60,000 nucleotides of DNA from Prorocentrum cordatum (GCA_963575745.1 CAUYUJ010014181.1:137501-197500), one strand, 5' to 3'; shown: positions 18,011-28,089, numbered from the stretch's first letter. A program made the numbers and translations. The notes: generated from the letters alone by a model not told the origin.

Positions 18011-18775
18011 ATCTTATCGTGATCGTTTTCTTATCGTTTTGCCGATCGGCGCGGGCCCTTGTCCCCCCCCTCCCCCCGTGGAGTGCACCGGGGGACCATG
18101 GCAAGAAACGCCCTACGTTTCGCCAGGGTTCCCCTGGGTTTCTTTGGCTGGCGTTCGGCGCGGAAGGGCGCCCCAATCTCGAAGACGCTGCACATGCCAG
18201 TGCACTGGGTTCTTGGGCGTCGGCCAGTTTCGGGGCGCGCGCCCGAACCTCCAAGGAACTTGCCGACATTCGGGGTAGCTTGGGTTCCTTTGCCCGCCAC
18301 TCGGATTGTTCGCCCCGCGTTGCCGATCCACCCGCGTGGGTTCGCCACCCTGGCCTGAGTCAAGTGGGCGCAATGTATCTTTTCCCTCAGGGGAGAAGTC
18401 GTGGCCTTTCTGTTTGTGCAAGGCTCGCAGCTCGCATTTTCGATCGCCTCGGGTTTCTTGATGTCAAAGTGCTCAACGACATCAATCAAGAAGCCGCTCG
18501 GGCCAGGGTGCCCTGGGTTTCTTCGTTTGCAGCCGAAGTGCAAGAAACTCAACCCTGGACCAAGAAGCATCGGCGGATTTCAGGGCTGTGTTTCTTGCGG
18601 TGGGTTGCTTTTGGATCGACCCCCACTGTAGATCTGGGCTGTTGTTGGCGCATTCGAGCAGGTGGGATCTCCCCCCATAGGACGCACTGCCGCAAACAGT
18701 CGCATTAAGCAGAAGTCCAGAGCCAGACCCCCCCTTTCCGCCCAATGTCGAACCGCCGCTAAGAAAACGCTCACA
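18011..18775 (+). mobile_element. F5 element split by an F1 element
   Basis: The left part of F5 (18011-18083, TTTTGCCGATCGGCGCGGGC to CCCGTGGAG) and the right part (18631-18775, GATCTGGGCTGTTGTTGGCG to GAGCCAGACCCCCCC) are together collinear with the uninterrupted F5 copies at 20440-20640, 29968-30178 and 45257-45512. The intervening 18084-18630 is F1. Confidence 0.8.
18084..18630 (+). mobile_element. F1 element inserted in F5 (long form)
   Basis: The element runs from TGCACCGGGGGACCATGGCA to GGATCGACCCCCACTGTA. The intact F5 copies read GGAGTAGAT at this point, so the insertion target is TA; the right TA is preserved and the left has become TG. Its length of about 545 bp exceeds the 178-220 bp short copies because it carries extra GGGTTTCTT modules. 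Confidence 0.75.
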
Positions 18776-18794
18776 TCCGGATCTGTCGTCTCCA

Positions 18795-18972
18795 GACATC
18801 CCAGATGGGGTCCGCGAAGAGGGCGTCCGAGGATCGCGCCGCATCGCCGATGCATCGGCGATCGGCGATCCCGGTCTTGTCCACGCCGACGTCGCCGATG
18901 CCTCGCAAACGTCGCCGATGCATCGGCGATGCGGCTGGTTCCTCCGACCCCGTCCACTCGGAACCCATCTAG
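18795..18972. mobile_element. F4 palindrome-rich element, copy 2
   Basis: It runs from CCCAGATGGGGTCCGCG to CGACCCCGTCCACTCGGAAC and CCATCTAGG, so the ends are inverted. Inside are CGCATCGCCGATGCATCGGC and similar palindromes. Confidence 0.75.
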
Positions 18973-19241
18973 GAGGCTCCTATCTTCGCCCTGACCCTGT
19001 GACATTGCAGCGGCCCGCCCAGGAAGTCTCCGCCAGCCTGCGAGCGGAGAACGACTTCCTCAGGTCGGGGGCCACCTAAACGGGGCGGTGATCACGCCGC
19101 GTGGTTGAGCTGGTGGGGATTCGGGGTCACCGCGCTGATCAGGGATTCGGTCCGTTATCCATGGACGTCTCGGGCGACAGGGGCCTCCGAGGTCCCCGAA
19201 CCGTGCGGTTCGATCGGCCTCACGACGTGTATTCGCCCGAC
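18973..19241. other. Low-copy DNA, nothing recognised
   Basis: GCTGGTGGGGATTCGGGGTC at 19110-19130 faintly resembles the motif at 1996 in inverse orientation. No gene seen. Confidence 0.4.
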
Positions 19242-19408
19242 GCCAGAAAATCGGGGTCGTCTGCGCCGACATCGGCGTGTAAGTTGCCCGCGCAAGTTCG
19301 CGCAGAAGTACCCTCGTCTCCAATGCGCGCGCTGGCTGCCCGCGAAAGCCGCCGCGTAAGGCCGCTCTGCGATCTCGCGTAAGACCCGTTTCTGATCGTC
19401 GCTCCCGT
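19242..19408 (+). repeat. F6 repeat, copy 1
   Basis: GGGTCGTCTGCGCCGACATC, GCGTGTAAGTTGCCCGCGCA, CCCTCGTCTCCAATGC, GCCGCGTAAGGYCGCT and AGACCCGTTTCTGATCGTCG match, in the same order and strand, 41873-42032 and 42363-42530. Confidence 0.8.
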
Positions 19409-19437
19409 GTGCTTACCCCGTTGCACCGGCAGCGCCC

Positions 19438-19665
19438 GTGGGAGCACCGAAGCCACGGCCAAGCTGCTGCCACGGCTCCGCGGCCGCTGCTGGCCGCACT
19501 GGCCCTTTCGACACGGAACTCTCCAGCGCCGGAGTGCCCTCCTCCTCCTCCTCCCGTCCTCCGCGGCCGCCCTCCCTTTTCCTCCCCCTTGCACGCCGGC
19601 CCCTTCGCGTGTCGGCCGCCCTGGACTGCTGCCCGCTGGAACTGCTCTTCTGCCTCGCCGCCGAC
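19438..19665 (+). CDS. Weak candidate exon
   Basis: A + frame from ATG at 19438 passes a CTC-rich patch and reads RVSAALDCCPLELLFCLAAD up to a GTAAAG donor-like site at 19666, immediately before a GT microsatellite. The last 20 residues look protein-like. The preceding Ser/Pro part reflects the CTC patch, and no acceptor is obvious. Confidence 0.22.
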
Positions 19666-19670
19666 GTAAA

Positions 19671-19695
19671 GAGTGTGTGTGTGTGTGTGTGTGTC
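19671..19695. repeat. GT dinucleotide microsatellite
   Basis: About 12 GT dinucleotides. Confidence 0.95.
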
Positions 19696-20309
19696 ATCCC
19701 GTTCGGCTTCGCCGATCGCGCGCAGCCTGTGCCGGCCCTCGTATCACAGCGCCCGCGTCGTGCCGCAGCGCCTCGGGGGACCAGCGCGCACGCTGGCGCC
19801 AACACATCTGCTCCGAGGGCCGCCGAGCGTGGACGGACCGCGCAGTGAGGTCGTGCCTGGGGTTCCGAGGGGACCACGCGGTCCGTCTCTTACAAGCCTC
19901 GTCAAGAATACATCGAAGCGCTGTTCAACATCGAAGCGCTTGGTAGTTCGGGCACTTGTCAGACATCGCGTTCTTCAATGCTGTGAGGGTACTGCCCAGC
20001 AGTACAGTAGCGCCGACAGTGCACGCTCCGAAAACAAAAAAACCTTAATTTATGTTTGGCGAGTCTTGTAGGATGCAATTCCTGGAAGGTCAAGTTCAGC
20101 ATCGGCGCTGGCACGATCTGGCACACTCCCGCTCCATCTGGTCCGGTCCCGCTTGATCGGACTCCATGCCCCGCGCAATTCGGCCAAGTGTGGCTTCATG
20201 GCCCTTAATCTGGCTCCAGCGCCGGTCCGAGGAATCCGCGCGGCCCTTTGAGTTCATATGTTTTTGTCGTTGTGTGTTTCCTTAGAAGACCTCCCAGGAG
20301 TTGCCTAGC
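19696..20309. other. Low-copy DNA
   Basis: A small duplication (CATCGAAGCGCT) occurs at 19908-19940. 20085-20170 has loose CCGCTTGATC/CTGGCTCC words like those at 29440-29540. 20222-20250 resembles one end of F3. No gene seen. Confidence 0.4.
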
Positions 20310-20440
20310 ACAGCCAACCCGCATTGTAAGGATGTGCGGCCTCCCAAGGAGGGTACCTTTGCGTCCTTCCCCTTCGCTTTCGCTGGCCGCGCCCCGATCG
20401 CAATGTGTGTCGACATGGCCCTCCAAGGCTCCTAGCATGT
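20310..20440. mobile_element. F11 element, copy 3
   Basis: TGCGGCCTCCCAAGGAGGGT at the left and GACATGGCCCTCCAAGGCTC at the right are partly inverted copies. The middle CTTTCGCTGGCCGCGCCCCG is shared with 6385-6405. Confidence 0.55.
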
Positions 20441-20640
20441 GATCGTTGTTTTAGGCATTTTTGCCGATCGGCGCAGGTCCTCGCCCCCCCCCGATGGAGT
20501 AGATTGTAGCTGTTTTTGGCGCCTGTTCCAAGCAGGTGGAGCCCCGACACCATAGGACGCATTGCCGCAAACGGCCGCACTCAGCAGATCGGTCCAGAGC
20601 CAGAACCCCCCCTCTCCTCCCCCCTAGGAGACGCTCACCA
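20441..20640 (+). mobile_element. F5 element, copy 2 (uninterrupted)
   Basis: The modules TTTTGCCGATCGGCGCAGG, ATGGAGTAGAT, GCAGGTGGAGCC, AGGACGCATTGCCGCAAACG and CCAGAGCCAGAACCCCCC occur in order. Confidence 0.75.
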
Positions 20641-20712
20641 TCCTCATCGTGCGCCCTTCTTCTAGGGGTTTACTGTAACGTCACCGCACCGTCTTGGGGG
20701 CCTCCGCACCAG

Positions 20713-20826
20713 GGCCGAGATCGAGCGCGTCCGCGGCCGGCTCGGCCTCGGGCCCGCCCTGCCCGGCGGCGAGCGGAACCCTCTGGCCGCCGAGCCGAAG
20801 GCCGCGCCGCAGGCCGCGACGCCGCG
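20713..20826 (+). CDS. Candidate internal exon
   Basis: The 114-nt segment (38 codons) lies between CTCCGCACCAG and a GT at 20827. It reads AEIERVRGRLGLGPALPGGE, then RNPLAAEPKAAPQAATPR, with third positions almost all G/C. Codon bias and absence of repeats distinguish it from the GTC tract that follows. Residues 1-10 look helical and the rest disordered. No family assigned. Neighbouring exons are unknown. Confidence 0.4.
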
Positions 20827-20852
20827 GTTTTTCGTCGTCGTCGTCGTTCGCG

Positions 20853-20884
<32 letters not shown>

Positions 20885-21345
20885 GAGGGAGGTGGAGGGA
20901 GGAGGAGGGGGAGGACGAGGAAGAGGAGGAGGATGAGTAGGAGGAGGGAAAGGATAAAGCGGAGGAGGAGGAGGAGGAGGAGGAGGAAGAGGAGGAGTCG
21001 AAGGAGGAGGAACTGGAGGAGGAGGGGGAGGAGGAGAAGCACGGGGTGGAGGAGGAGGAGGAGGATGAGAAGGAGATGGAGCAGGATGAGGAGGAGGAGG
21101 AGGGGGAGGGAGGAGGGTGTGGAGGAGGAAGAAGAGGGAGAGGAGGAGAGCGGGCGAGGGGGAGTGGAGCAGGGGGAGAGATGAGGAGGGTAGGGACGCA
21201 ACCTCCTGGGTTTAGAAGCCATCCGTGATAGCTACAATAGGAGAATGAGGAAAGGACGAGGAACAAGGGAAAAGGGAATTGGAGGAGAAGGAGGAGGAGG
21301 AAAAGGAGGAGGGGGAGGAGGAGGAGGAGGAGGATCTGATGTGTC
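20827..21345. repeat. GTC microsatellite followed by a GAG purine tract
   Basis: (GTC)n occupies 20832-20885. A GGA/GAG tract runs to about 21335, interrupted by low-copy DNA at 21186-21265. Glu/Arg frames (+) and Leu/Ser frames (-) are artefacts. Confidence 0.92.
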
Positions 21346-22837
21346 GGTATGGGCCCCAGCTTATTGTGCATCTGCTGACGTATGGCTCAAGTGAGTGTAA
21401 CAACCGTCAGGTGACGATACGCACCTACGCACTCCTAGCTCACTGCAAAGAGGGCCCCGTGTTCGTCACGATCGTTCTGATAGATTTTCGCTGTGGCGGA
21501 GCGATGATCTGACAACGACCGCGGGTAGGCAGATCGATACAGACTTACGAAAGGAACGGATTCAGCGTAGTTTCGCCGATGTTCGACTCAGTTGTCCCAC
21601 CGTGTATTTCCAACGTGGCTGCGAGCTCGTCAGAAGCAGGCCCGCCGGCGGCAGTGGCGAAGTACCTCGAAGAGCAATATCGTACGGGTAAGCAAGACCT
21701 GCACAAAGAGTATGAGATGTCACTGATGGGGGTGGTGGGAAGCCCCTAACGAGGTGGCCTTAAGCATTACCACGTGCGAAACGATCACGATACAGGCGCC
21801 GCGCAAGTTAAGAACTGAGTGGCCGAATTTGACAGACTCGAACCAGGGTGACAAGGGAACCCATTGCGACCCCTTTCAGATAGTTGAGAAGCTTGTCTTT
21901 TACAGCTGCAAGAGAATCCGTGAAAGGCTGAGAGCGAATCGGAGACAATCCGTTCATAGTAAAGCTCCAACGGAGCTCGGGCGCAATTCTGAGAGCGGAA
22001 TGAGAGGCCAGTGCGTTCCTTTGAACAGGTAAGACGTGGGAACGGCAAAATTTTCAAACGACTAAACACGTTTAAGACATTGGGCAGAAGTGTGCCAGAT
22101 CCGAGTGGGGAAGGTAATAGCATACGAGTGTTGAGCGGGGGGACGAGAGCAGCGGTGTGCTACGTGGCATCGCCAGAAAGAAAGCGCGAAGTCGAACGAG
22201 ATGATGGATCCGTTTCGGGCGACGATGAGAGTATCAAGCTGGGCGGAGCCCCCCTGGTGCGTTCTCGCCGGAGATGTGGGGAAAGTTGATGCAAGGGGCG
22301 CGCTGCATGTCCTCAGTGAAGGTGGAAGACTCACCGCGCACATGGGATATCAGTTTTATTCAAGATGAGCTGCGAACTAGATATGAGTTCAGCCATGGAT
22401 CCTGGCAGACGCATGGAGGTCAGTGACTCATCGGTCTAGCTCGAGCAGAGGGCTGCATCAGATGCAAAGCCAGAAACCGTACTGGGAAACATGCGAATGG
22501 CGTTTGCCGTTCGAGCTGGCGACTCTGGAAATCATTAAAACACGAGCAATGGGGTGGTTGTATGACTGGCAGCATGCTTGTGTCAAGTCGCTCTTCTTGC
22601 TAACCAATGAATCATATCCGAAGAATCTGCACTGCGAGGGCTGGGCTCGGACGCGCAAGCGACTCGACGCTGGCGCGACGACCAGAGGTGCGATGGGCCC
22701 CGGGGGGGGGTCGGCAAAGACAAATGCCGATTCGAATTAGGAGTTCGGCAGGGAAGTTATCGTTGATATTCTGATCAGGAAGGCAATGTCAGGCCCCTTG
22801 ATCCAGTCAGTAATAGTAAAAGCATAGGAAGGGTCGC
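21346..22837. other. Low-repeat region, probable retroelement remains
   Basis: This 1.5-kb stretch has balanced composition and no microsatellites, unlike the rest of the window. Open frames are short and broken (for example 21754-22032 and 22423-22740, + strand) and none matches a protein I recognise. It lies directly upstream of, and is collinear with, the zinc-knuckle remnant, so it may be the 5' part of the same decayed element. Confidence 0.4.
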
Positions 22838-23125
22838 GCGCTACAAGTGCGGCAACAAGGGCCGCGTGGGTAGGGGCTGCAGAGTCATTGGCAATTGCGA
22901 GATCTGCGGCACAATGGCGCGGCGCCCAAACCACAAGGTATGCTACGAGGACATGTTTCGTAAGTGCGAGGAGCTGGCAGTCAATCGGAACGTTCAGAGG
23001 GTCAACTAGGTGGCATGGGCCACGCCCCCACGTGTGCGCGAACGGTTCAAGTGCATGGACAAAGAGGCCACATTGCAGCCACTTGCGCCAGGCGGGCCAA
23101 CGATAGTGGGGAGGTCAGCAATGAA
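22838..23125 (+). pseudogene. Degenerate zinc-knuckle (CCHC) domain of a retroelement
   Basis: A frame at 22838-23009 reads YKCGNKGRVGRGC, then NCEICGTMARRPNHKVCYED. The first has the spacing of a CCHC knuckle, C-X2-C-X4-H-X4-C, with the His position now Arg. The second has a C-X2-C start and a later H...C as in the third knuckle of LINE ORF1 or gag proteins. After a stop at 23007, FKCMDKE in one frame and GHIAATCARR in another (23046-23098) together resemble another knuckle broken by a frameshift. Stops, lost ligands and the shift indicate a pseudogene. Whether it derives from an LTR gag or a LINE ORF1 cannot be told. Confidence 0.5.
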
Positions 23126-24850
23126 CGGGGAACGCCAGCCGAGCAGTAGTCCTGGATGTAGCGCCATTGCTCGGGGGCTCCCTGGCCCATCCGACGCGCG
23201 CTACGAATCGCCGGCTGAAGAACGAGGGAAACTGGCGCGTGGCACGAGACCGCGAGTCAAATCTCAAATGGCGATGTGCCAGGATTTTCGCCGCGGCGAG
23301 GCCCTGGGGTGCAGTGGCGCGAGTGCGCGGGCGATCCCGGATAGGTAGAGGTAGCCAGCTGGCAGAAGATGAGGTAGCCCGCCTGATAGGTACAGGTGGA
23401 GGTAAGCGCAGTTCCCATGTTGTCTGGAAGAGATTGCAGGACATGCGTTGGTTGGCGTCGGCTCAGGAGCTCGCGGCGCAGTCGGGCCGCCCGGGGTCGG
23501 CGCGGTGTTCTGGGCGATGCAGGCGGGCACCCCGAACGACGGCCGCAATTGCAGCGCCGCCGCCGGGTCCGATGGAATAGCGCGGACAGCGATCGCGCGC
23601 AGGGTGCGAAGCATTCGACGCGCCAGCGGCGCCCGTGCATGTCGCCGGCGCAAAGCAGTGGGGGTGGGGCAGGGCGAGGGCCCAGGGGGGCGGGGCGGGC
23701 GCGACCTGGTTCGCCAAGACTGGCAATGGACTGCAGGGGGGCGAAGATGGTTCGAGTGGTGACCAAGGGTGGATCGGGCAGGTATTCGCCCAAATTTCAC
23801 GAAGATGGCCCCAAAGCGGACACGGGAAACATATTCTTGCAAAGCGGGGGGGGGGGGGGGGGGCGCCATCCGCAAGGCCCAGGTCGCTGGGGGGCGCCGT
23901 CTGGTGCCCTGGGCGGCGTCGTGCGCTCCGTCGCTGGTCCATAGAGTTATGGGCGGAAGTTCTGGGCGCGCGCGATGTCACGGGCGCGAGTTCAACGCGG
24001 CGTCGCAAAAATTGTTGGGGCGCGCCCTGTTGCTTGCGACTTGCCAGAGGGGGGCGCAGACTGGGGCGCCGCTGGGAATCGGGGGCCCCTCTGTGCACGC
24101 GCGGCGAGAGGCGGGAGTTCGTGGTCGGGATCAGCCAGGGGGCGGTCTCATCGCGAGAGCGTCGCCGCGAATGCAGCGACGGAGAAAGGCGGTTTTGAAC
24201 GCGTAAATTCCACGCGGGGGCCCCCGCGGCAGCCCGGCCCCAGCGCAGTGAGCTGGGAGGGGCAGGCCAGCGCCGGTAGAAGCGGGGAAAGCTTGAGTCC
24301 GACCGCGAGCGGCGAGAGGCATGATTGTCAGAATTCGGCCTACTGATGCAAATCCACGGGTTGCGCCTGGGCGTCGCGGGCTGCGCCGCGCCGCTGCCAG
24401 ATGCGACCCTCGCCGCGAGCCCCGCGGCGCCGAGTGCCGGGCCAGGGCCAGGGGGCGGCTGGGTCTTAGGGGGGTCGCAGGGCGCTGGCCCGAGCATCTT
24501 CGGCGCAGCTGCGGCTCGATGCGCCCGCTGAAGAGGGGCCTGGGAAGCGGGGAGGAGAAGAGTGCGAAGCTCGCACAGGGGCGCGAGCGACAGAAGGGGG
24601 CGCTGGGGGCAAGCGACGGCCGCTGGACGTGACGGGCCAAAGCCTCACTCGGAGCTCACAGAGACATAGTGAAGGAGTTTTTTCGACCCTGAATTGGAGT
24701 CGGGCGTAAAGTGGCGCATCGGACGCGGCGCTCGGCGAGTGAGCCACCAGCGGACGGACGACGCGTGCCATCGACGACGACGCGGGTGATCGCGGAAACG
24801 TGCAAGTGTTTCATCTGATATCTGTGGGGGCAGAGTTCGAATCGCAGAGT
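23126..24850. other. GC-rich low-repeat region, unassigned
   Basis: Open frames exist on both strands (a long one on - at 23463-24497), but they are Arg/Pro/Ala-rich, overlap each other in several frames, and I recognise none. A poly-G run lies at 23847-23863. It may be the 3' part of the decayed element or unrelated DNA. Confidence 0.35.
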
Positions 24851-25420
24851 GGCATGGTTGAGGCACCGGGCGCGCAGTCGTTCTCAGCTTCTGCTGACGG
24901 CGCGCCGTGCGGGCGCCCGCCCGCCGGGCCCCCCTGCTGGCTGCGATGCCTTTTGTTCAAGACGTCCACATCCTTCGCCGTCCTCCGCCCCTCCCCCTTC
25001 TCGGCATTGGCGTTTGGCTTCCGCGTCGCTCCCAGGCGTGGATTTGTCCATTTTGGGATCGCGATTCAGGGGCTCTTAGATCGTGGATGTGTGCACTTGG
25101 ACAGTGGATGTGTCCACTTTTGGGATCGTGGATTTGTCCACTTTGGGATCGGCCTGCGGTGGAGATGGACAGATGGGGTTTTGGGAGGGCCAAACAAAAC
25201 ATACCCTTATCCGACGTGTGCCGAGGCTCCCGAATATGGATCACCCGTGCGGTGTTTATGAACAGCTCCCCGCCCTCATGTTCTTCCGCGCCCGACGTGC
25301 CTGCACGCTGTTTTTTTGTTGCTGGCCAGTGGTCGGTCCCGCCCGTCTTCCACCGGGACTTTCGGGCATGCTCACGCTGCTTCATTTTGAGCGTGGCGCG
25401 TCTTAGCATTCCGTGATACG
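24851..25420. other. Low-copy DNA with a GTGGATNTGTCCAC repeat
   Basis: Three to four copies of GTGGATTTGTCCACTTTGGG followed by ATC occur at 25038-25155. The GTGGA..TCCAC core is palindromic. Nothing else recognised. Confidence 0.5.
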
Positions 25421-25879
25421 TCGATTGCGTTCCATCGGCGCGCCGGAACAAAAGGCGTGCGTGTGCATGTCTTCATTTGCCCTCCCCTCTCTTTCCCTCT
25501 CCTGCCCTCGCTTCCCTCCTCTCCCCCCCAGTTCCCGCGTTGACTCCTGAGAGTTAGGCCTACCCCCGCGCTGACTTCTTTGACCTGGTCCGGTCGGACC
25601 GACAACGCGCGTGCAACGGCTTACCCTCGCCACTCTCGCATTCCTCCTCCTCCTGTCCCTCCTCCTTCTCCTTTTCCCCCTCTCCTCGCATTCCTCCCCT
25701 CCCTCCCAAGCCCGCTCAGTCCTAGCTGGACTGGGCCTGGCATCGATTGGGGAGGAGGAGGAGGAAGAGGAGGAGGAGGAGGAGGAGGAACCTGGGACTC
25801 GTGACGTGTCGGCGACAGGTTCCGAGATCAAACATTGACTTGCAGGTGCTTGCGCTCGTCCGTGCGCGGTGTTTCCCCA
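25421..25879. other. Low-copy DNA with CTC and GGA patches
   Basis: CTC-rich DNA (25480-25535, 25640-25705) and a GGA run (25751-25791) are separated by low-copy sequence. No gene supported. Confidence 0.5.
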
Positions 25880-26075
25880 GGCTTGTGGAGGTCGATCAAT
25901 GGAGAAGAAACGTGTTGCCAAATAGTCTCCAGAAGTCAAAACATATATTCAACACGTGTCTAAAACACGTCAAACGCATCTTTCGAAACTGTTAAACTTG
26001 TCCAACACATTGATTCACATGTTTAACTCAAAAATCTGATTCTGATGCTGTTCATCATCATGGCATCCACAACCC
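25880..26075. mobile_element. F7 element, copy 2
   Basis: GCTTGTGGAGGTCGATCAATGG, AAATAGTCTCCAGAAGTC and closing CATCATCATGGCATCCACA correspond to 14352-14540 and 46715-46900. It is the most diverged of the three. Confidence 0.6.
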
Positions 26076-26409
26076 CAGGCCAGGTTTTTGAATTGGTCTG
26101 CTGTTGCCGTTTCTGCTGTTCGGTAGCGCCGTGGTGCTTCAGAGCGCCCAGGGTGCACAGAAGCCATCTGGATGCTGATAGACTTTTGTCATGCCGGTGC
26201 CCTCCATATGCCAACCTTCAATGCTCTTTGCTTTGGGAAACTTCAGATCGTCAAATCTTGATCGATGCGCCCAGTGTCAGACATATTCCATGCCGATGCG
26301 GCGGGAACCAGCCGATGCACAGGATCGACAGTCCTCGCCGACACCACGGGGCCGTCGGTTTCTGAGCCGCCCCCTTCTTCCGGGGGCGTTCGGTAAGGGG
26401 CGAGGACAG
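26076..26409. other. Low-copy DNA, nothing recognised
   Basis: No gene or repeat seen. Confidence 0.5.
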
Positions 26410-26427
26410 GGTGTGTGTGTGTGTGTG

Positions 26428-26469
<42 letters not shown>

Positions 26470-26494
26470 CGTGTGTGTGCTTGCGTGTGTGGGC

Positions 26495-26526
<32 letters not shown>

Positions 26527-26714
26527 GTGCGTGTGTGCGTGTGCGTGTGCGTGTGCGTGTGCGTGTGCGTGTGCGTGTGCGTGTGCGTGGTGTGTGTGTA
26601 TGTGTTTATGCTTGCGTGTGTGCGCGTTTGTGTGTGTGTGTGTGTGTGTGTTTGTGAATGTGTGTGTGTGTGCGTGTTTGTGTGTGCATGCTTGTGCTTG
26701 TGCTTGTGTGTGGA
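26410..26714. repeat. GT/GC dinucleotide microsatellite
   Basis: A 300-bp compound (GT)n tract with a (GTGTGC)n core at 26520-26590. Alternating purine-pyrimidine sequence of this kind can adopt Z-DNA. It ends at the TA of the F1 element. Cys/Val and Thr/His frames are artefacts. Confidence 0.95.
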
Positions 26715-26894
26715 TACAGTGGGAACCCATGCCAAGAAACACCCTGCGTGCCTCCAGGGTGCCCTGGGTTTCTCGGGTTCCGACGGTTTTGCTATTGCAA
26801 GCGTGCGGTCCCCACACCAGAAATCAGTGGGCGTCTTGGGGTCTCAGGGTTGGGTTTCTTGTGGCAGGTTTCTTATTGTCGAGCTCCTACTGTA
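26715..26894. mobile_element. F1 element, complete short form
   Basis: TA-CAGTGGGAACCCATGCCAA at the left and GAGCTCCTACTG-TA at the right give a 180-bp element with TA flanks. GGTGCCCTGGGTTTCTCGGG and GGTTGGGTTTCTTGTGGCAG lie inside. Confidence 0.8.
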
Positions 26895-27204
26895 TGACTG
26901 GGGGCATGGCATCTTTTCCAGATCCCCTGGTCCTCCACACCTGATCTCTCTGTGCACCTTCTGGCCTCCCTTCTCCGCGCACGTGCCTCGCGGGTCTTGC
27001 TGCCCTCACTCCAGTCCTCCCCCCCGGATGCCCGACCTCGTGTTTTTTACCTAACAGCTCTTGCTGATAGGTTTCTAGTGGTCTCAAAAGAGAGCATCAT
27101 GACTCCTCAGGGGGGTCTGGGCGGGACCCGGGGAGGCTGCTGGCGCTCTGCCGCCGCCACCCAAATCGCTTGAGACATCCTCGCAAAATCGCTCTTGGCG
27201 CTCC

Positions 27205-27532
27205 CAGAACTCCATTCCCGGGCCACATTTTGGATGCCCGGAGCCAACTGTAGGCCACTTCGTGCTCTCCGACTTCCCAGAACTCCATTCCCGGGCCACA
27301 TTTTGGATGCCCGGAGCCAACTGTAGGCCACTTCGTGCTCTTCGATTTCCCAGAACTCCATTCCCGGGCCACATTTTGGATGCCCGGAGCCAACTGTAGG
27401 CCACTTCGTGCTCTTCAAGTTCCCAGAACTCCATTCCTGGGCATGATTTTGAATGCCCGGAGCCAACTGTAGGCCACTTCGTGTTCTTCTAGTTCCCAGA
27501 ACTCCATTCCTGGGCCACATTTTGAATGCTGA
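27205..27532. repeat. 73-bp tandem repeat, 4.5 units (inside F8)
   Basis: CAGAACTCCATTCCCGGGCC starts units at 27205, 27278, 27351, 27424 and 27497. The period is exactly 73 bp, not a multiple of three, so the minus-strand frames that cross it are shadows. Confidence 0.95.
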
Positions 27533-27860
27533 GGCAGGCTGATGCTGCGGCCGAGGCAGGCTGAGGCTGAGGCAGGCTGAGGCTGAGGCCGAGGCTGAAG
27601 GCAGACTGAGGCTGAGGCTGAAGCAGACTGAGGCTGAGGCTGAGGCAGGCTGAGGCTGAGGCTGAGGCAGGCTGATGCTGAGGCAGGCTGAGGCTGAGGC
27701 TGAGGCTGATGCAGGCTGAGGCTGAGGCAGGCTGAGGCTGAGGCCGAGGCTGAAGGCAGACTGAGGCTGAGGCTGAAGCAGGCTGAGGCTGAGGCTGAGG
27801 CAGGCTGAGGCTGAGGCAGGCTGAGGCTGAGGCTGAGGCAGGCTGAGGCTGAGGCTGTGA
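27533..27860. repeat. GGCTGA/CAGGCTGA minisatellite (inside F8)
   Basis: Hexamer GGCTGA and octamer CAGGCTGA units run for about 330 bp, with a longer pattern including GGCCGAGGCTGAAGGCAGAC repeated at about 27585 and 27740. Confidence 0.95.
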
Positions 27861-28089
27861 CTGCGACTGCCGTTGCCGCTGCGACTGTCATCGCGAATGC
27901 GACTACGACTGCGAGAACAGCAGAATTCGACAACTGGATTTTCATCTGAATCTTAAGGGGAATGCTTTCAGATATGCTCCTACACATCGCTGTTAGGTTG
28001 CTTTGCCGGGATAATTTCTTGTTTCCGCAGCGTGGACCCACGGAGGTCTCGACCCGTCCCCCAGGACCGGTTTCTCACCACGAGCGGTC

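Larger units (their letters stand above)
27045..28018. repeat. F8 block, copy 1 (segmental duplication)
   Basis: From TTACCTAACAGCTCTTGCTG to GTTGCTTTGCCGGGATAATT the block matches 53445-54418 almost base for base at a constant offset of 26,400 after small indels near 27100-27180. It contains the 73-bp repeats and the GGCTGA minisatellite described next. ACCTAACAGC at 27049-27058 is the exact inverse of GCTGTTAGGT at 27989-27998, so it may be a mobile element. No protein is encoded. Confidence 0.92.

Noticed and set aside
17758-18020. Possible exon between the foldback and F5
   Set aside because: An open frame exists, but there is no clear acceptor or donor and no protein-like pattern; left as unassigned DNA.
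21381-21391. TATGGCTCAAG, resembling the 3' end of the dinoflagellate spliced leader
   Set aside because: Only nine bases (TGGCTCAAG) match and such a match is expected by chance about once in two windows of this size; no GT donor or Sm site follows.
23463-24497. 344-codon minus-strand open frame
   Set aside because: Arg/Pro/Ala composition typical of chance frames in GC-rich DNA, overlapping frames open on the other strand, and no recognisable domain.
24828-24852. AGAGTTCGAATCGCAGAG, resembling the T-arm of a tRNA
   Set aside because: The stem does not pair correctly and there is no acceptor, D-arm or anticodon arm in the right positions.
26410-26714. GT tract as a promoter or regulatory element
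   Set aside because: It is a common microsatellite type; nothing next to it indicates a transcription start.
27107-27520. Minus-strand frame with repeated ARSGLQLAPGIQ-like peptides
   Set aside because: The underlying period is 73 bp, not a multiple of three, so the peptide repeats in different frames; it is non-coding tandem DNA.
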